The notes under the pieces were generated by a model. That model did no database searches. It was not told the DNA's origin and saw only the letters and a program-made list of their open reading frames with translations. This document shows positions 41,975 through 52,531 of a stretch of DNA of 64,000 nt, one piece after another; within the stretch, counting starts at the first letter, position 1, and every line of letters starts with the position of its first letter. Source of the DNA: Nomia melanderi (taxonomy: Eukaryota; Arthropoda; Insecta; Hymenoptera; Halictidae); NCBI RefSeq assembly GCF_051020985.1, contig NC_135000.1, positions 25,264,784-25,328,783 on the forward strand. Reading direction: 5' to 3'. A program made the translations under genes and the position numbers.

Positions 41975-43340
41975 AACCAGCGCACCGCGTTTACCCCTGA
42001 ACTATAAAGGGTTTAGGGTCAGTAATCACCCGTTCACGCGTACAATTTATCGGATTACCCGCCAAGACTTACCGCAAACTCGAAAATCTGCCGCAACAGA
42101 GCACGCTTTGAAACGTCCGCCGAATATTGAACAACGATCTAATACAAAAATAACAACGATCCCGCGGTATCTCGGAGACTGGAAACAAGAAAATTGTTCT
42201 CCCGAAAACCACCGCGACCGGTTCCCTCAACATAACTGGCGCACCGTGTGTACCGGTGAGCTATAAAGGAACTAAGCGTGAATAATCACCCGTTCACGCG
42301 TGCAATTTATCAGATTACCTGCTAAAACCTACTGCAAACTCGAAAATCTGCTACAATAGAAGACACTTTGAAACGTCCGCCGAATATTGAACAACGATCG
42401 ACTACAAAAATAACAATGATCCCGCAATATCTCGAACACTAGAAAGAAGAAAATTGTTCCGCCAACATAACTGGCGTGTATCAGTGAACTATAACCCTTT
42501 GCGGTCCGAAGTGTTCTTGGTTCCTCACTTTGAAGTTCACGTCGACCTTAGTTCATTCAATTACAGCTTAATATGACGCTCTCTTTACTTATTCAAGAAT
42601 ATTTGGTAGTCACTGAAATGTTACCTTTAAGGTACAATTGTGATACTAAAAATAAATATAGAAAAAATTGTTAAAACAGGTAGAGATTGCAATAAAATAG
42701 AATGTCGAGTCTGACTCGACATAGGACTGCTAAGGGATAAAGCGTGAGTAATCACCCGTTCACGCGTGCAATTTATCAAATCACCCGCTAAGACTTACCG
42801 CAAATTCGAAAATCTGCCGCAATAGAAGACACTTTGAAACGTTCGCCGAATATTGAACAACGGTCGACTACAAAAATAACGATCGAATACAAAAATAACA
42901 ACGATCCGGTATCTCGAAGACTAGAAAGAAGAAAATTGTTCCAACATAACTGGCGCACCGCGTGTACCAGTGAACTATAAAGGGCTAAACATGAGTAATC
43001 ACCCGTTCACGCGTACAATTTATCGAATTACACGGCGAGGCGTGTCGCAAACTCGAAAATCTGCCGCAACAGAAGACACTTTGAAAGGTCCGCCGAATAT
43101 TGAACAACGATCGACTACAAAAATAACAACGATCCGGTATCTCGAAGACTAGAAAGAAGATTGTTCCGCCAGCATAACTGGCGCACCGCGTGTACCAGTG
43201 AACTATAAAGGGCCAAGCGTGAGTAATTAACCGTTCACGCGTACAATTTATCGGATTACACGGCGAGGCGTGCCGTAAATTCGAAAGTCTTTCCGGGGCA
43301 GGGCGTGCTTTCGCGGCGATCGTAAAAACGTCCGAGCGTG
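41975..43340. repeat. Tandem array, unit about 235 bp, interrupted by Q
   Basis: AACTATAAAGGG and GTAATCACCCGTTCACGCGT mark units near 41998, 42250, 42486/42741, 42972 and 43199, each with CGCCGAATATTGAACAACG and ACTGGCGCACCGCGTGTACC. The repeated peptide-like frames at 41862-42266 and 42970-43152 come from the unit itself and are broken in other copies. The third unit is split by a Q element. Confidence 0.88.
42491..42740 (+). mobile_element. Family Q element at an ATAA site
   Basis: A 250-bp insertion running from CCCTTTGCGGTCCGAAGTG to GACTGCTAAGGG, flanked by ATAA on both sides rather than TTAA. The surrounding tandem unit provides the pre-insertion sequence GAACTATAAAGGGC. A partial reversed copy at 47742-47879 ends in a normal TTAA. 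Confidence 0.78.
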
Positions 43341-44383
43341 CTCACCGGTTAACAAATGCCCGCCCGGTTCCCCCTTATTTCTCATAAGAATAATTCCGGC
43401 GATGGCCGAGAAAGTAAAACGGCCCGCGGCCCGAAAAAGATATACTGTCCCGGACGCGGGCACCCGCCGCCCCGCGCCGATGCGCGTTTATCAACGAGCC
43501 CGTGAGAGATCAACGCGTCGCTGGCAATAAACTTCGAATCAGCCGGGTCAGCCGGCGACAAGAGGATCTCGATAGACGGGCAAACAAATCTTTCGGCCGG
43601 CTAACGTTTTACTACCGCGGCGTACGTCCGTGGACACCGGCCCCGGACAATAAACTCTTCGAAAATGCAAGATTGATCGCGCGATAAATCCGCGATGAAA
43701 TAAAACCCGGGCAAAGGGTCGCTCGTTTGAGATCGACGCCAGAAACTCGTGCTAAGCGGACAGAACAGCGGACCGACTCTCTCTCTCTCTCTCTTTCTCT
43801 CTTTCTCTTTCTTTCTCTGGGCTCTACGATTGAAAAGCAGGGTCGACGAACCACGAGTATTACGAATCTTCGCCGCCTCGGGATCGAGGATCGTGTCGGC
43901 GAGCATCGTAAACAATGATGGTTGATTTTAGGCTCGAGATCCGTGCATTCGTCGATCGCGCGCGGTTTTTCTTCGATGTAGATCGATGGACTGATAAAAT
44001 ATAAATCGCCCCGCGAGGCGAGAAGTACGAACGCCGCTCGATGATTGGATCTGTGTATTTTTGTCGGGCCGGGATTAATGATGCTCCTGTTTGCAAACGA
44101 AAATAGAAGGGAAGAATGCCGGGCACGCCGTTTCGAATGCTCCGGTGCAATAAAAATAGCGGCGCTCGCCGGCGAATAAACACAGGATCCGCTCGGAAAA
44201 TAATGATATCGAACGGAAGGAATTTTTGGGATTTACCGGCGCTGCGTTCTTTTATTACTCCGCGCTTTTCCGAGACCCGACGGTGATCTAGTGAACTGGA
44301 ACCGAGAATGGGGACGGTTGGAATTGTAGCACCGATCTCTGAATATCAAATATATTGAATCGAATTGTAATCGAGAATACAAG
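43341..44383. other. CpG-rich unique block with CT microsatellite
   Basis: (CT)n and CTTT-type low complexity at 43776-43819. It produces Arg/Glu- and Ser/Leu-rich frames on the two strands. No gene was recognised. Confidence 0.5.
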
Positions 44384-44822
44384 TTGACACTTTGCACTCG
44401 AGAGGCGACTCCCAGATTTGATCCAGAAAAATTATAAATTTTCGTATTCGCCATTAACCTTTGTATACTGCATCGGTACGTGAAATATTAAAAGAAAATA
44501 GTTTTGTTACCTAATTTATGTATGATTTCGTCTTAACACATTGCGTAGGTAACGAGAAATCTCGTTTTTAATAGACACTTAGCTATGCAACTCTGCTAAT
44601 TACCAGAGCATTTAAAGAAATATTCAATTTGATTCGAATTGATCTATTTGAAATATATCACATAATATATCTGAGTTTTTCCGTGTACAACGTAATTGTC
44701 TATTCAGTTTTCCGAAAATTAACTGGCACGCTGTGTTAAGTTCATTTCAAAGAACCTTGTCTATATGTAATCAAAAAGTATACAATATTTCAAGCGAAAA
44801 ACTTTCGAGTGCAAACGGCTGA
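44384..44822 (-). mobile_element. Family A element with nested E
   Basis: A reverse A from a worn TTGA and CACTTTGCACTCGAGAGG to CTTTCGAGTGCAAACGG. It is interrupted at 44533 by E and resumes at 44740 with GTTCATTTCAAAGAACC, matching A's TTAGTTTCAAACAATG block. This is the reciprocal of the E(A) composites. Confidence 0.8.
44533..44739 (+). mobile_element. Family E element nested in A
   Basis: A 207-bp copy from TTAACACATTGCGTAGGTAACG to CTGGCACGCTGTGTTAA, with small deletions near the right end. Confidence 0.82.
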
Positions 44823-46149
44823 ATCCTAGAACCGATATTATCTACTCCACGATCGAACACAACCACTCTCCGCAACGAACAACGGGGAAATATCAATCTT
44901 CGGCGACGCCTTCGCCGAAACCGGGGAACCCAAAGGCCACCGCGGCGTCCGGGACGTCGCCGCGTCAAAGTGTCAACGAAGAAAGGAAATATAAGGAAGC
45001 CACCGCGTATCTGTTTGCCCCGCAGCTGCGTGCCCGGCAATAACAGTAATTGCACTCGCGCAGGAGAAGCTGATACGTCCTGGCGGGACTATGCATTTTT
45101 GCAGCGGGTATTTCGCGTGATTTATCGCGGTGCCGGCTGGCGGAAAGGTAAAACCGGAAAACGGGGAAAAAAACCGGGGAAAAAACTGAACGAAAAAAAA
45201 GGAAAAAAAAGGGACACGCACACTCCGGTGCTCTTTTGTCGGGACACTTTTTTACCGGATAAAAATTTCGCGCTGTTGCCAGAAAATAACCCTCTCTCTC
45301 CCCTCCCCGCCTCCCTCGCCCTTCTGCCGGCTCGAAACAAAACAAGCGAAAAAAATAGAGCGAAGAAGGAAAGAGTGAGAGTGAAGAAGGGGGTCGCGGA
45401 AAATATCGAGCAAAAATAGTTGGCGCGACGAGAGCGCCGCGAAACTTTTGGGAAAGATCCCGGCGATGTTTCACGGCTACTATTTTTACTGGAGTTTCGC
45501 GCCGGTTCCTCGAACGCGGTGATTTGTGAAGGATGAAACCAGCAGACCGTGCTCCTGTATGAATTAAATGTTTTTTTACGGCGCGGGTCAATGTACCGCG
45601 CGATAGATGGCGCTCGTATCGAATAGACGTGAACCGAGAGAAAAAGGAGGCGCGATTCTCCTTCCCCGGTGTGTCTCGGGCTACCGGCTTTCGTCGGTTC
45701 TTTCGCCGACGGACGGTGATGGCGATTAATCATTGGAACATCCGGCGTGTTTGAGGACAGCGTGGACTTGTTTGCAGAGGAAACACGCTTTTCTCGGAAA
45801 CTAACGCGGTAGAAAGCGAGCGAGAGATCTCGGCTTCCTGGAACGTCTTCGGCTATCGCGACTTCACTCGAACGGCCACTTCGATTCCCGCGGTATTCTT
45901 GGGCACGCCGGACGCTTTGGTAATCCTGGTGGACCAGTTAGGAGCATCTTGGACGCCGCTCTCGTTTCGTACGAATCGAATGGCGGAACGAACGACGGGA
46001 ATATTTCCGACGGCAGGTCCGCGGTTTTATGGAGTTTCGGGGGATGACGAACTTTGCGGGATTTGTAGGTCTGCGAGTTTCTTCGCTTTTGTTGGTAGAT
46101 TGACTTGTAATTAGTTATTTTGGAAATGTTGGGAAACTGGATTTTTAAT
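44823..46149. other. CpG-rich unique block with long bidirectional frames
   Basis: Frames of 208 and 203 codons on the minus strand and 149 on the plus strand overlap at 44965-45733. They are dominated by Lys/Gly or Phe/Pro-rich low complexity from the purine-rich run 45140-45220 and its complement. I do not consider any of them a gene. Confidence 0.45.
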
Positions 46150-46760
46150 TTTGAATTTTGTTATTACTGATATTGTGACCTACTCATTTCGTTACTACCA
46201 ATATTCCAATTTTTGATTGCTCGTTTTGTTACTGGCGATATTACAGCTTTCGATTGTCTATTTTATTGCTAGAGATATTACAACTTTCAATTGTCTATTT
46301 TATTGCTAGAGATATTACAACTTTCAATTGTCAATTTTATTACTACCAATATTACAACTTGCAATTGGGAAATTTCATTACTAGCGATATTACAACTTTG
46401 AATTGGTTAATTTCATTACTAGCGATATTACAACTTTCAATTGGCTAGTTTCATTACTAGCGATATTACAACTTTCAATTGGTTAATTTTATTATTAGCC
46501 ATATTACAACTTTCAATTGTCAATTTTATTACCATCGATATTACAACTTTCAATTGTCAATTTTAATACTAGCAATACACCAATTTTCGATTATCAATTT
46601 CATTACCACCGACATTCCAACTTTCAACTGTCCATTTTCCCACCACCAATATTCCAACTCTCAATCACCAATCCCGCTACCATCACATCCACCTTCCACT
46701 CATCAATTCCACTATCATCAATCCAACCCCATCAATCCCCTTACCATCAACATCCCAACT
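46150..46760. repeat. Tandem array, unit about 40 bp, about 15 copies
   Basis: AGCGATATTACAACTTTCAA and TTGGTTAATTTCATTACT recur throughout. Copies are near-identical at 46250-46560 and decay towards 46760 with progressively more C. The 242-codon frame through the array is an effect of the repeat. Confidence 0.88.
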
Positions 46761-47741
46761 CCCACTAACGCCACAATCTCAACAGGAAGACTCCGGAATC
46801 AACAAACAACCATAATCCACATTCCCAGTAAACAAATCCACAAACCCTGCGTCAAATCAGCGCGCCTATCCCATCCTTTCCCCCGTTGTTCCCCGGCCCT
46901 TATTCAAAGCGTCCGTCCCGCGTGCAAAGTGAATCGCGAAAATGCTTATAAATATCGAAGTAAATGTTCTTATTCCCGCGGTGCGCTCGGTCGGTCCGCC
47001 CGAGAGGGACGGGGAGCGGTGGAAACGCACGCGAGGGACGGAAGAGAGGCCGAGAGACAGAGAATATACTGCGAATGGGTCGGCGCGCGGTATTGCATCC
47101 CGCAATTGCGAGAGCTCCCGAGTAAAATTATTAAAGCGGGGAGGTACGGTCGGCTGGCGGCGTGGCGAATCGTACGACGGAATTATTCAAGCACTCGAAA
47201 ACGCTAATTTCGCGCTGGAAGAAGGAACGTGTTCCCGGATCCGGCGCGCACGACGCGCCGTGCCTCGCCGCCTCATTTGCCCGCCGGGGCGTCTTATTGG
47301 ATTCTCGTCCGAAAGTTGAATTAAGGATTCGGGGTTCGGCGCGCGTTAACCCCTTCGCGACGACGCACCCATACTTCGCCACTTTTCGCGACTGCGCTGA
47401 CCGTACTTTGTCCACTGTTCGCTGAATCGTGTATCTCATTTTCCGTGTTGTCTGATGCCAGTGTTAATGTGTAATGTAGGTCAATGGACCAAAGAAGATA
47501 TTTGTTTTATCTGTCTGGTTTGTAAGACCGTCCAGCGAAAGTCATCGCTGTGGACTGTGAGTATATATGCGTTCTTCGATTTTAATTTCACAGGTGCCAT
47601 GGCAATAATTATGAGTGTACGTGATTAATATACGCGTTCCTTCGCACCATTCAATTTGATTTACAACTTAATTATACGAATCAACATTTATCAATCTTAA
47701 AATGAACAAAATATTCCGTTTCGACTAGAAGTATTCAGCAC
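46761..47741. other. CpG-rich unique block
   Basis: Frames on both strands overlap in 46860-47440. A lone TTAACCCCTTCGCGACG at 47347 looks like an element end, but its partner is unclear. Confidence 0.42.
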
Positions 47742-47879
47742 CTAAAGGGTTAAAGGTAACATTTCGATGACTCCCAAATATTGTAATAAATAAATAGTGT
47801 CGTATTAAGCTGTAATTGAATGAACTAACGTGAACCTCAAAGTGAGAAACCAAGAGCACTACGGACCGCAAAGGGTTAA
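47742..47879 (-). mobile_element. Family Q element, partial
   Basis: AAAGGTAACATTTCGATGAC, TATTAAGCTGTAATTGAATG and GGACCGCAAAGGGTTAA are the reversed left part of the Q at 42491. The other end is missing. Confidence 0.72.
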
Positions 47880-48199
47880 ACAGACGCCGGAAGGAACAGA
47901 GCTGGGATTAAAGGTTGCTCTTAGAGAAACGTAGACGAGAGGAAGCGTAGGCGCAAAACGAGGAAATATGGAGTTAAACGCGATCTGTGTGATTTATAGT
48001 GTTGTCTTTGGATGATGGAATGATGCGTAGTAATCGTTTCGACGAATGAAATTGAAATGATCTTTGACGAGTGAAATAGCGTGATTCGCAGTTGTATTTC
48101 TCTGAGTAGTCGATTTACAAGTTTCATTGTACCAACGTGGTTCTTTACGAATCAGATGGTAATCAAACTCAAATCAATGGTAATATGATTTTTAATTAT
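47880..48199. other. Unique AT-moderate sequence
   Basis: Nothing recognised. A 68-codon minus-strand frame at 47921-48127 has no notable feature. Confidence 0.42.
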
Positions 48200-48301
48200 A
48201 TATGAGTTTCTATTCAAAAATTCTCAACGATGTCTATCGCACATTGATAATCCTGTTGCATTACGCCTATTAGATTCGAAATGTACCACTCTACAAAATG
48301 A

Positions 48302-48733
48302 TTAACACATTGAGCGCCGGCGACTTAAGAGACATTTAACCCTTTGAACTCTGTAGGCTCGAAAATTGCACCAGTTGTAATACTGAATATTTTAATGAAT
48401 CAAAGAAACTACCCTGAAATTATTCGATTTTCCACACATCCAAACTTTGTACTCCGAAGGAAAATAAAAGATCGAAGGACTGTTATAGCATTTTTCACTT
48501 TCACTAGAGATACTATACAACTTAGTTGCAGTTGCTGATTACAAAACCATCTAGAGTGCTAAGGGTTAAAGCAACGTATCGGCCACTTAGCCCAAACGGC
48601 TTCGTTCGCTTGTATCTGATTAACGAGTAGCCAAAAAAAATATTCAAAACATTACACATTTTCGTAAAATAGTACATTTTAATTACAATTCCAGAAATCC
48701 GCATTATCGCGGGGCCGGCGCTCAATGCGTTGA
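48302..48733 (+). mobile_element. Family J element nested in I, carrying B
   Basis: Starts TTAACACATTGAGCGCCGGCG and ends GCCGGCGCTCAATGCGTTGA, inverted over about 17 bp. It is about 202 bp without its own insertion. It is interrupted at 48336 and resumes AGCAACGTATCGGCC at 48570. Confidence 0.83.
48336..48569 (+). mobile_element. Family B element nested in J
   Basis: A complete 234-bp B from TTAACCCTTTGAACTCTGTAG to CTAGAGTGCTAAGGGTTAA, the innermost and therefore youngest insertion of the three. Confidence 0.88.
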
Positions 48734-48836
48734 CAAACAAAATTAGCGTGCACATCAGCGTAAAATAGGTAAAAACGAAATTCATCCCAGGAGACTTCGC
48801 CACATTTCTGAATTCATTTCCAGCGCAAGTGGTTAA

Positions 48837-49670
48837 TGAGGTAATGCTCGAGGCGCATTAAAGAATTCATAATACGAAGAGGATTCGTCGGTCGCCGATA
48901 ATGCCCGGTCCACCGGCGAGACGTCATTTTTACGGTGATATAATGAGAGGACCGGGTTTATTACGATTTCCGTTCCATTAAACGGGACGTTTCAATTTGA
49001 TGGGATTTTTACGAGCGCCGGTTTGGCAGTGAACCCGTCAAGCGCACGCACGCAGGTGCAGCGTTACGGAGGCCGCGGTCCTTGGCGCGCGAACGCTCGC
49101 CGCGCGACGATGTAATCGAGTTGCGTAATCTACTTGTTCGCGACACAACGAGAATAGCCGTTGGCGTTTATTATTACGGAGCGATAGACAATGTCCTCGG
49201 CCGATCGGGTAGCTTCCGGTTCGCCGACCTCGCGCCGACCGAACGAAGAGCCGCTGCCAGGCGGGCTCTTTAAATCAGTTCGAATTCATGCTCTCCGCTT
49301 CCGTTTCATTTAACTTTCTTATCGCCGGCCCGCTCGAACGTGCCGTCTACCGACGAGTTAGGCACTTTAATTAAAGAGGAATTACAGGCCTTTGCTAATC
49401 TCGCGAGAACGACAAAAAATAATCGCCGGGGAACAGGATATCCCATCGCTGAATGAAAATCAATGGCGGGTTTCCTCTCGATTAATACATTACCTATCGA
49501 ACTATCTCGATAAATCGTCTGGCTCGCGGATTTCTAGTCATTGAACTTGTTCCTATTTGCTTATGAACGTAAAATTGTTGTCGTTGAATTCTTAGTGACG
49601 TAAGCTTATCGTTTATGTAGAAACACCGAACTGTAGTGAATTTCAAGAGATTAATGAGGTCAAATGGGTC
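48837..49670. other. Unique block, CpG-rich 48990-49330
   Basis: No element. A 63-codon plus frame at 49082-49273 has no recognised content. Confidence 0.42.
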
Positions 49671-49841
49671 AAACAATGAAAAAAAGGAAACTACGTACTA
49701 ATCTCTCACTATTTCAATAACTAAATCATTTGTTTGTTACTTAGCGCTCCAACTATGAGAATTCGATCTCTGTAATGTCGACATCCGTGCGCAAAGGGTT
49801 AAGTCAAGATGGCGGACAGATAAACCAGACGAAAAGATATA
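49671..49841 (+). repeat. C right half plus flank, copy 1 of a direct duplication
   Basis: From AAACAATGAAAAAAAGGAAAC through ATGTCGACATCCGTGCGCAA and TTAA (49799-49802) to GTCAAGATGGCGGACAGAT and AGACGAAAAGATATA. The whole stretch, including about 39 bases outside C, recurs at 50020-50192. Confidence 0.82.
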
Positions 49842-49949
49842 CGCGTATCAAGAAACAAATTTCTCAGTCATTCCACATCTTTCCAATAATCTTTAGTGAA
49901 TGTAATTATCTCGACCCATCTGGTAGTATAATACTAGACCGTCGAAGGG

Positions 49950-50153
49950 TTAACCCTCACTGACCGAGGATACTTCGAAATAAACCTTCAGATGAAGCTG
50001 AATTACACATCAATTGCTTAAACAATGAACAAAAGAAAACTATGTACTAATCTCTTGCTGTTTCAATAACTAAATCATTTGTTTGTTACTTAGCGCTCCA
50101 ACTATGAAAATTCGATCTCTCTGTAATGTCGACATCCGTCCGAAAATGGTTAA
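49950..50153 (+). mobile_element. Family C TTAA element, complete
   Basis: A 204-bp copy from TTAACCCTCACTGACCGAGG to ATCCGTCCGAAAATGGTTAA. It is followed by the same GTCAAGATGGCGGACGG flank as the partial C at 49671. Confidence 0.82.
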
Positions 50154-50192
50154 GTCAAGATGGCGGACGGATAAACCAGACGAAAAGATATA

Positions 50193-50651
50193 GGCGCGAG
50201 GAACGCGGAGACGAGAAGGTGGAGGCGTGAAAACACAAACGGAGGCACAACACAGTTCATCCCGGCGACGCCGACGGGTCAACCCCGGTTACTTTGATTC
50301 GAGAAAGAGCTTTTCCCCGGCGCGCTCTGCGAAAGGCATTGTGGGCCGCGCGGATCGGCGCGTCTCGCTAAAAAGCGACGAGCTTCCGCGTGTCGCGTGA
50401 CCGAGCTCGCCCCAGCATCCCTTCAGCGGACGCTGAATTATGGATTTATAATCCCGGGGAAAATGAGGGACGCGTGTCGGTCGCCGATTAATTCCCCGTT
50501 CGCTCGCGACGGACGTTCTTTCCCCCTTTCTCCCTCTCTCTCGCTCTCTCTTCCTTTCTTCCATCGGTTGAAACCGTGTTTCAACCCCCGATCGACTTTG
50601 CAATGGAAATGCATGAAACAACGCGACTCGCGAGAGTATCCGTCGCCGGAA
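50193..50651. other. CpG-rich unique block with CT run
   Basis: A CT-rich low-complexity run at 50521-50560 lies inside overlapping frames on both strands. No gene was recognised. Confidence 0.45.
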
Positions 50652-51324
50652 TTAACCCCTTGCACTCGACAATATTTTTCATTAGAAGCACTCATTATTT
50701 TCTGACGAAATATTAACCCTTCGCACTCGGAAGTATCTCGTTGGAAATACTTAACATTTTCTAACTGGACGAAGATAGTATTTTTTGAAATTCACTCGAG
50801 GAGAAATCACAAGTAAATCGAGAAACAAAGCTCTTTTATTTCAATATTTCACGCACCGATGCATTATACATGGTTCAATATTAAATATCCAATTTTATAA
50901 TTTTACTTCAGTGAATCAGGTGGTGCCTGTGAGTCACCTCTCGAATGCAAAGAGTTAACAATATTATTTGGAATTTACATAAAGAAACATCTTGCATAAG
51001 TTATGGGGCAGAGTTGTTTTATTTCTATGTTTAATTTGTTAACACCTGATTCAACGTTTTATATTGAATTTCTCAGTTTACTATTTTGTTGCTTTCGATC
51101 AAATGGCGACTGAGAGTTGCCCCTCGAGTGCAAAGAGTTAACAATATTATTTGGAATTTACATGAAGAAACATCTGGCATAAATTATGGGGCAGAGTTGT
51201 TTTATTTCTATGTTTAATTTCTTAATACCTCATTCAACATTTTATATTGAATTTCTCAGTTTACTATTTTGTTGCTTTCGATCAAATGGCTACTGAGAGT
51301 CGCCCCTCGAGTGCAAAGGGTTAA
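50652..51324 (+). mobile_element. Family A variant with nested A and duplicated right half
   Basis: The host starts TTAACCCCTTGCACTCGAC. It is interrupted at 50713 by an A of the standard type. Its right half (AATATTATTTGGAATTTAC to CCTCGAGTGCAAAGAG) follows at 50955-51137 and again at 51138-51320, ending GTGCAAAGGGTTAA. The two right-half copies are exactly 183 bp each, and both start at a TTAA. Confidence 0.83.
50713..50958 (+). mobile_element. Family A element nested in an A variant
   Basis: A 246-bp copy from TTAACCCTTCGCACTCGG to CTCTCGAATGCAAAGAGTTAA. Its right end has the AAAGAG variant also carried by the first right-half copy of the host. Confidence 0.85.
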
Positions 51325-51901
51325 TTCTGCCCGCCCGCCGACCGGGCAAACGGACCGTATCAATGGCGGACACGCTAAAGAGAATTCGGAGTTCGACGAA
51401 ATTCCGGAAAAGCTTCAACCCACGATCGTAATTCTCTACAAGACTGTAATTTTCCTGGAGAGGATTCTGAATTCGCCCTGCGCAACCGAGAGAATGTTTT
51501 CTTTCGCCATTTTAAAGGGAATTATGATAATCTACTTCACCCCTTTGAAGACAGAATCTTCCGGTATAATATATTCACATTTCTTTACGTACTTCCCGGT
51601 GAATTTTGTATGAATTCCGTTGTGCGCGCGACGCAAGAAAGTAATAGTCATAATGCGGCTTTGCTCTCTTTCATGCAATTCCACAAAAGCAACTTCGTAA
51701 TTTCGCTGAACGCGAAGTAGATCCGAGATGTATGTTTCTCGGTGATCTCCGTGGTCCTACAAATCTGAAAACGCAGGCTTGCGCGGTAATAAACTATGAC
51801 AGGAAAAAATATATGGAACATCTAATTTATAGTACTTTCTATGATACTTATTAAAAAGAAACATCGTTTTCCATTATAGTTCTATTTCCACAATTACATC
51901 C
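51325..51901. other. Unique block
   Basis: A 114-codon plus frame (51269-51613) starts inside the A variant and continues into unique DNA. That makes it unlikely to be a gene. No other feature. Confidence 0.42.
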
Positions 51902-52329
51902 TTAACACTAGAACTACCGATCGCAAACTTTTACCAATTTCCATCTAAAAACCATAAGCGCGCATTTAAGACGTCAATTGAATTGTACTTCAGTTTTCAT
52001 TACTGAATTAGCTTCGTTAACACTAGAATTACCGAACATTTGATACGATTGAAATGTAATCGCTATGAATATTGTAGTAACAGACTATTTTCGGTTTCTT
52101 GAGACATTCATTAGAGTATTCGAGTGAAATTATTTTCAAAATCATTTCGAATATTCAATGTCTTGAAGATATCAATAATTGCGAAACAGAAAAACTGAAA
52201 TCAGTCATTATAACTAGTACGGTAGTTCCAGTGTTAATTGTTCGTAGAAGTATCCCTACCTTCTCAGTGATTGTGAAAGAAGAAATCAGGAATAAGTCAT
52301 TTTGACCCATCTGATATTTCTAGCGTTAA
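51902..52329 (+). mobile_element. Family D2 element with nested D
   Basis: D2 starts TTAACACTAGAACTACCGATC and ends CTGATATTTCTAGCGTTAA. It is interrupted at 52017 by D and resumes TTGTTCGTAGAAGTATCCC. Confidence 0.8.
52017..52237 (+). mobile_element. Family D element nested in D2
   Basis: A complete 221-bp copy from TTAACACTAGAATTACCGAAC to ACGGTAGTTCCAGTGTTAA. Confidence 0.86.
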
Positions 52330-52531
52330 CATCAAAATAACATCAAATTCGTGAATTCTTCTCTTGCAATCATTGAAAAGATACAAATGCTTCTCTGAGA
52401 AAGTATTGATAAGAAATTGATTTAGTAACATGCAAAGCGAATTATATGTTAATCCCAATAAACATACTCTGAAAGTTTCTATAGCCAAATTTTAAAAAGT
52501 TAACTCTACTGTTCGGTAGTTCTATCGTTAA
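52326..52531 (-). mobile_element. Family D2 element, reversed, worn left end
   Basis: From TTAACATCAAAATAACATC to CTGTTCGGTAGTTCTATCGTTAA. Its left TTAA is shared with the preceding D2, so two D2 copies lie back to back. Confidence 0.72.

Larger units (their letters stand above)
48200..48836 (+). mobile_element. Family I element containing J containing B
   Basis: I sequence (TTCTCAACGATGTCTATCG, TAATCCTGTTGCATTACGCC) is broken at TTAA 48302 and resumes at 48734 with CAAACAAAATTAGCG, ending ATTTCCAGCGCAAGTGGTTAA. The equivalent point in the I copy at 19644 is the unbroken TTCTTAACAAACAATAATC. The left terminus of this I copy is not clear. Confidence 0.83.

Noticed and set aside
41975..43340. 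CRISPR-like array
   Set aside because: Units are contiguous about 235-bp tandem repeats with no short repeat alternating with unique spacers, and the genome context is eukaryotic.
44965..45733. Frames of 208, 203 and 149 codons on opposite strands
   Set aside because: All overlap one another and are made of low-complexity Lys/Gly or Phe/Pro-rich peptide derived from purine-rich runs. No domain and no splice structure.
46479..47207. 242-codon plus-strand frame
   Set aside because: The first half is a translation of the 40-bp tandem array and the second half is Arg-rich CpG sequence.
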